From: Aquabacter sp.
GTDB lineage: Bacteria > Pseudomonadota > Alphaproteobacteria > Rhizobiales > Xanthobacteraceae
Direction of reading: 5' to 3'
Assembly: GCA_030147645.1 (NCBI GenBank)
Contig: JASBUY010000450.1
Location: forward strand, 1-7,644
DNA length: 7,644 nt
The position numbers and the translations under genes are program-made. The notes beneath the pieces are model-generated. The model did not search any database, was not told where the DNA came from, and saw only the letters and a program-made list of their open reading frames with translations. Position 1 is the first letter of the stretch. Each line of letters starts with the position of its first letter. This document shows, one piece after another, positions 6,459 to 7,644 of the stretch.

Positions 6459-6544
6459 CGATTCGTCCTCGCTGCCAGAAAGAGGGGCATGGCCGTGCGG
6501 AACGGCGCCTCTCGACCCTGGGCTTCACCATCGCCGACGCTACG

Positions 6545-6573
6545 GCAGGAGGCGGGCGCCCGCCAGCCCCTGC
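6545..6573. repeat. GC palindrome in the dxr-rseP spacer
   Basis: 6551-6564 is a perfect 14-nt palindrome (GGCGGGCGCCCGCC). It is flanked by a second pairing, GCAGG (6545-6549) with CCTGC (6569-6573), across a 1-by-4 internal loop. It begins 16 nt after the dxr stop in the transcript. No U-tract follows. It may shape dxr mRNA 3' ends or be chance in GC-rich DNA. No promoter stood out in the rest of this 131-nt spacer. Confidence 0.4.
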
Positions 6574-6589
6574 TGCAGCGGGACCCGGA

Positions 6590-7644
6590 TTAAGATGCCT
6601 TTGCGGCGAACTTAGGCAAGAGCGATAGGGCAAGGCGCCGCGCCTCCCCATCGAGGGCGAGCGCGGCAGCGAGCGAATCCGGGGCGCGGCCTGACGGCAG
6701 ACGGGCGAGCGTCTCTTCCACAATAGCTGCGATCCCCAGAAATCCGGTCTGTCCTTCCAGGAACGCCGCGACGGCGACTTCGTTGGCACCGTTGAGGATC
6801 GTGGGCGCTCCCCCGCCCGTTGCCATGGCGGCGATGGCGAGGCGCAAAGCCGGGAAGCGCTCCAGGTCCGGTGGCTCAAAGGTCAACCGGCCGACTTTTG
6901 TCAGGTCCAGCCGGCGGCAGGTCGTGTCCATGCGGGCGGGATGGCTCAGGCAATGGGCGATGGGCACACACATGTCGGGGATCGCCAGACCCGCCATCAC
7001 GGAACCGTCTCGGAACGCAACCATCCCGTGGATCACCGATTCCGGATGCACCACCGCCTCCAGCCGCTCCGGCGGCAGGGAGAACAGATGGTGCGCCTCG
7101 ATGAGTTCGAGGCCTTTGTTCATCAGGGTCGCGGAATCGATGGTGATCTTCGCGCCCATGGACCAATTGGGGTGGCGCAGCGCATCCTTCGGTGTCGCGC
7201 GCGCAATCTCGTCCCGGCTTGAGAGGCGGAACGGGCCGCCGGACGCCGTGATGGTGACCCTCTCCACATCGTCGCGCGGGGCGGCGGACAAGGCTTGGAA
7301 GATGGCGTTGTGCTCGCTGTCCATGGGGAGCAGCTCGGTGCCGGTGCGGTCGGCCTCTGCCATGAAGAAGGCGCCGGCCGCCACGAGGCATTCCTTGTTT
7401 GCAAGGGCGATGCGGCGCCCGGGGCCGAACGCCGCCAAGGTGGGCGCGAGCCCGGCAATGCCGGAAATCGCGCCGAGCACGATATCCGCCTCCCACCGTG
7501 CCGCGTCCAGCACGGCGGATGCTCCTGCCCCGTGAGCGATTCCGCTGCCGGCGAGGCGGGCGGAAAGCCGCGCGGCCTGGGTTTCATCGGCGATGGCTGC
7601 GAAGGCCGGGCGGAAGGCCAAAGCAAGGTCTGCCAAGGCATCCG
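6590..7644 (-). CDS. dxr: Dxr, 1-deoxy-D-xylulose 5-phosphate reductoisomerase (N-terminus outside window)
   Basis: Dxr (IspC) converts 1-deoxy-D-xylulose 5-phosphate to 2-C-methyl-D-erythritol 4-phosphate with NADPH, the committed step of the non-mevalonate isoprenoid pathway, in the cytoplasm. The frame is open to the window edge. About 350 residues are present, and the first 40-50, with the GSTGSIG nucleotide-binding motif, are missing. Counting from the TTG codon at 7636 as residue 1: ALANKECLV (77-85), LLPMDSEHNAIFQ (102-114) with metal ligands D106 and E108, SGGPF (132-136), HPNWSMG (155-161), IDSATLMNKGLE (166-177) with metal ligand E177, HPESVIHGMV (197-206) and NGANEVAVAAFL (282-293). 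The TTG is an internal Leu codon, not the start. The stop is TAA 6592-6590. It lies upstream of rseP, as usual in the uppS-cdsA-dxr-rseP-bamA order. Confidence 0.97.
   Translation of the reverse strand, partial: DALADLALAFRPAFAAIADETQAARLSARLAGSGIAHGAGASAVLDAARWEADIVLGAISGIAGLAPTLAAFGPGRRIALANKECLVAAGAFFMAEADRTGTELLPMDSEHNAIFQALSAAPRDDVERVTITASGGPFRLSSRDEIARATPKDALRHPNWSMGAKITIDSATLMNKGLELIEAHHLFSLPPERLEAVVHPESVIHGMVAFRDGSVMAGLAIPDMCVPIAHCLSHPARMDTTCRRLDLTKVGRLTFEPPDLERFPALRLAIAAMATGGGAPTILNGANEVAVAAFLEGQTGFLGIAAIVEETLARLPSGRAPDSLAAALALDGEARRLALSLLPKFAAKAS

Noticed and set aside
5328..6593. A 421-codon open frame on the plus strand, opposite rseP.
   Set aside because: It mirrors the whole of rseP and reads as a His/Arg/Gln/Glu-rich protein with no recognisable motif, as expected when the complement of a GC-rich membrane-protein gene is translated.
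7634..7636. TTG at 7636 as the start of dxr.
   Set aside because: The frame continues to the window edge and the NADPH-binding N-terminus is missing, so the codon is an internal leucine of a gene entering from outside.

Overview
The window holds seven genes, all read on the minus strand, so the transcript runs from high to low coordinates. In transcript order they are dxr (5' end outside the window), rseP, bamA, lpxD, fabZ, lpxA and lpxI (3' end outside the window). This is the conserved envelope-biogenesis cluster of Gram-negative bacteria in its alphaproteobacterial form. The pointers to Alphaproteobacteria, most likely Hyphomicrobiales (Rhizobiales), are GC-rich codons, LpxI directly after LpxA, an RseP with one recognisable PDZ domain, and no skp/ompH gene between bamA and lpxD. 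A Xanthobacteraceae- or Bradyrhizobium-like source is plausible, but the genus cannot be fixed by reading alone.

Layout: 7644-6590 dxr (isoprenoid precursor synthesis); a 131-nt spacer with a GC palindrome; 6458-5313 rseP (site-2 protease); a 181-nt spacer, the longest here, with several inverted repeats and a weak promoter candidate; 5131-2720 bamA (outer-membrane protein insertase); a 63-nt spacer with a perfect 10-bp hairpin; 2656-1592 lpxD; 1595-1092 fabZ; 1090-284 lpxA; 280-1 lpxI. The last four genes are packed tightly (4-nt overlap, 1-nt gap, 3-nt gap), which suggests translational coupling. The first three are separated by longer structured spacers where expression could be adjusted.

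Together the genes serve envelope construction. LpxA, LpxD and LpxI carry out acylation and pyrophosphatase steps of lipid A synthesis. FabZ supports the fatty-acid elongation that supplies their 3-hydroxyacyl-ACP donors. BamA inserts beta-barrel proteins into the outer membrane. RseP performs intramembrane proteolysis, often linked to envelope stress or polarity control. Dxr commits carbon to isoprenoids, including the undecaprenyl carrier.

No RNA gene, mobile element, CRISPR array or foreign-looking island was seen. I found no previously undescribed system. The points most worth a second look are non-coding: two mutually exclusive hairpins in the bamA leader and a strong hairpin just ahead of the lpxD start. 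BamA also has an unusual placement of cysteine pairs in two surface loops.
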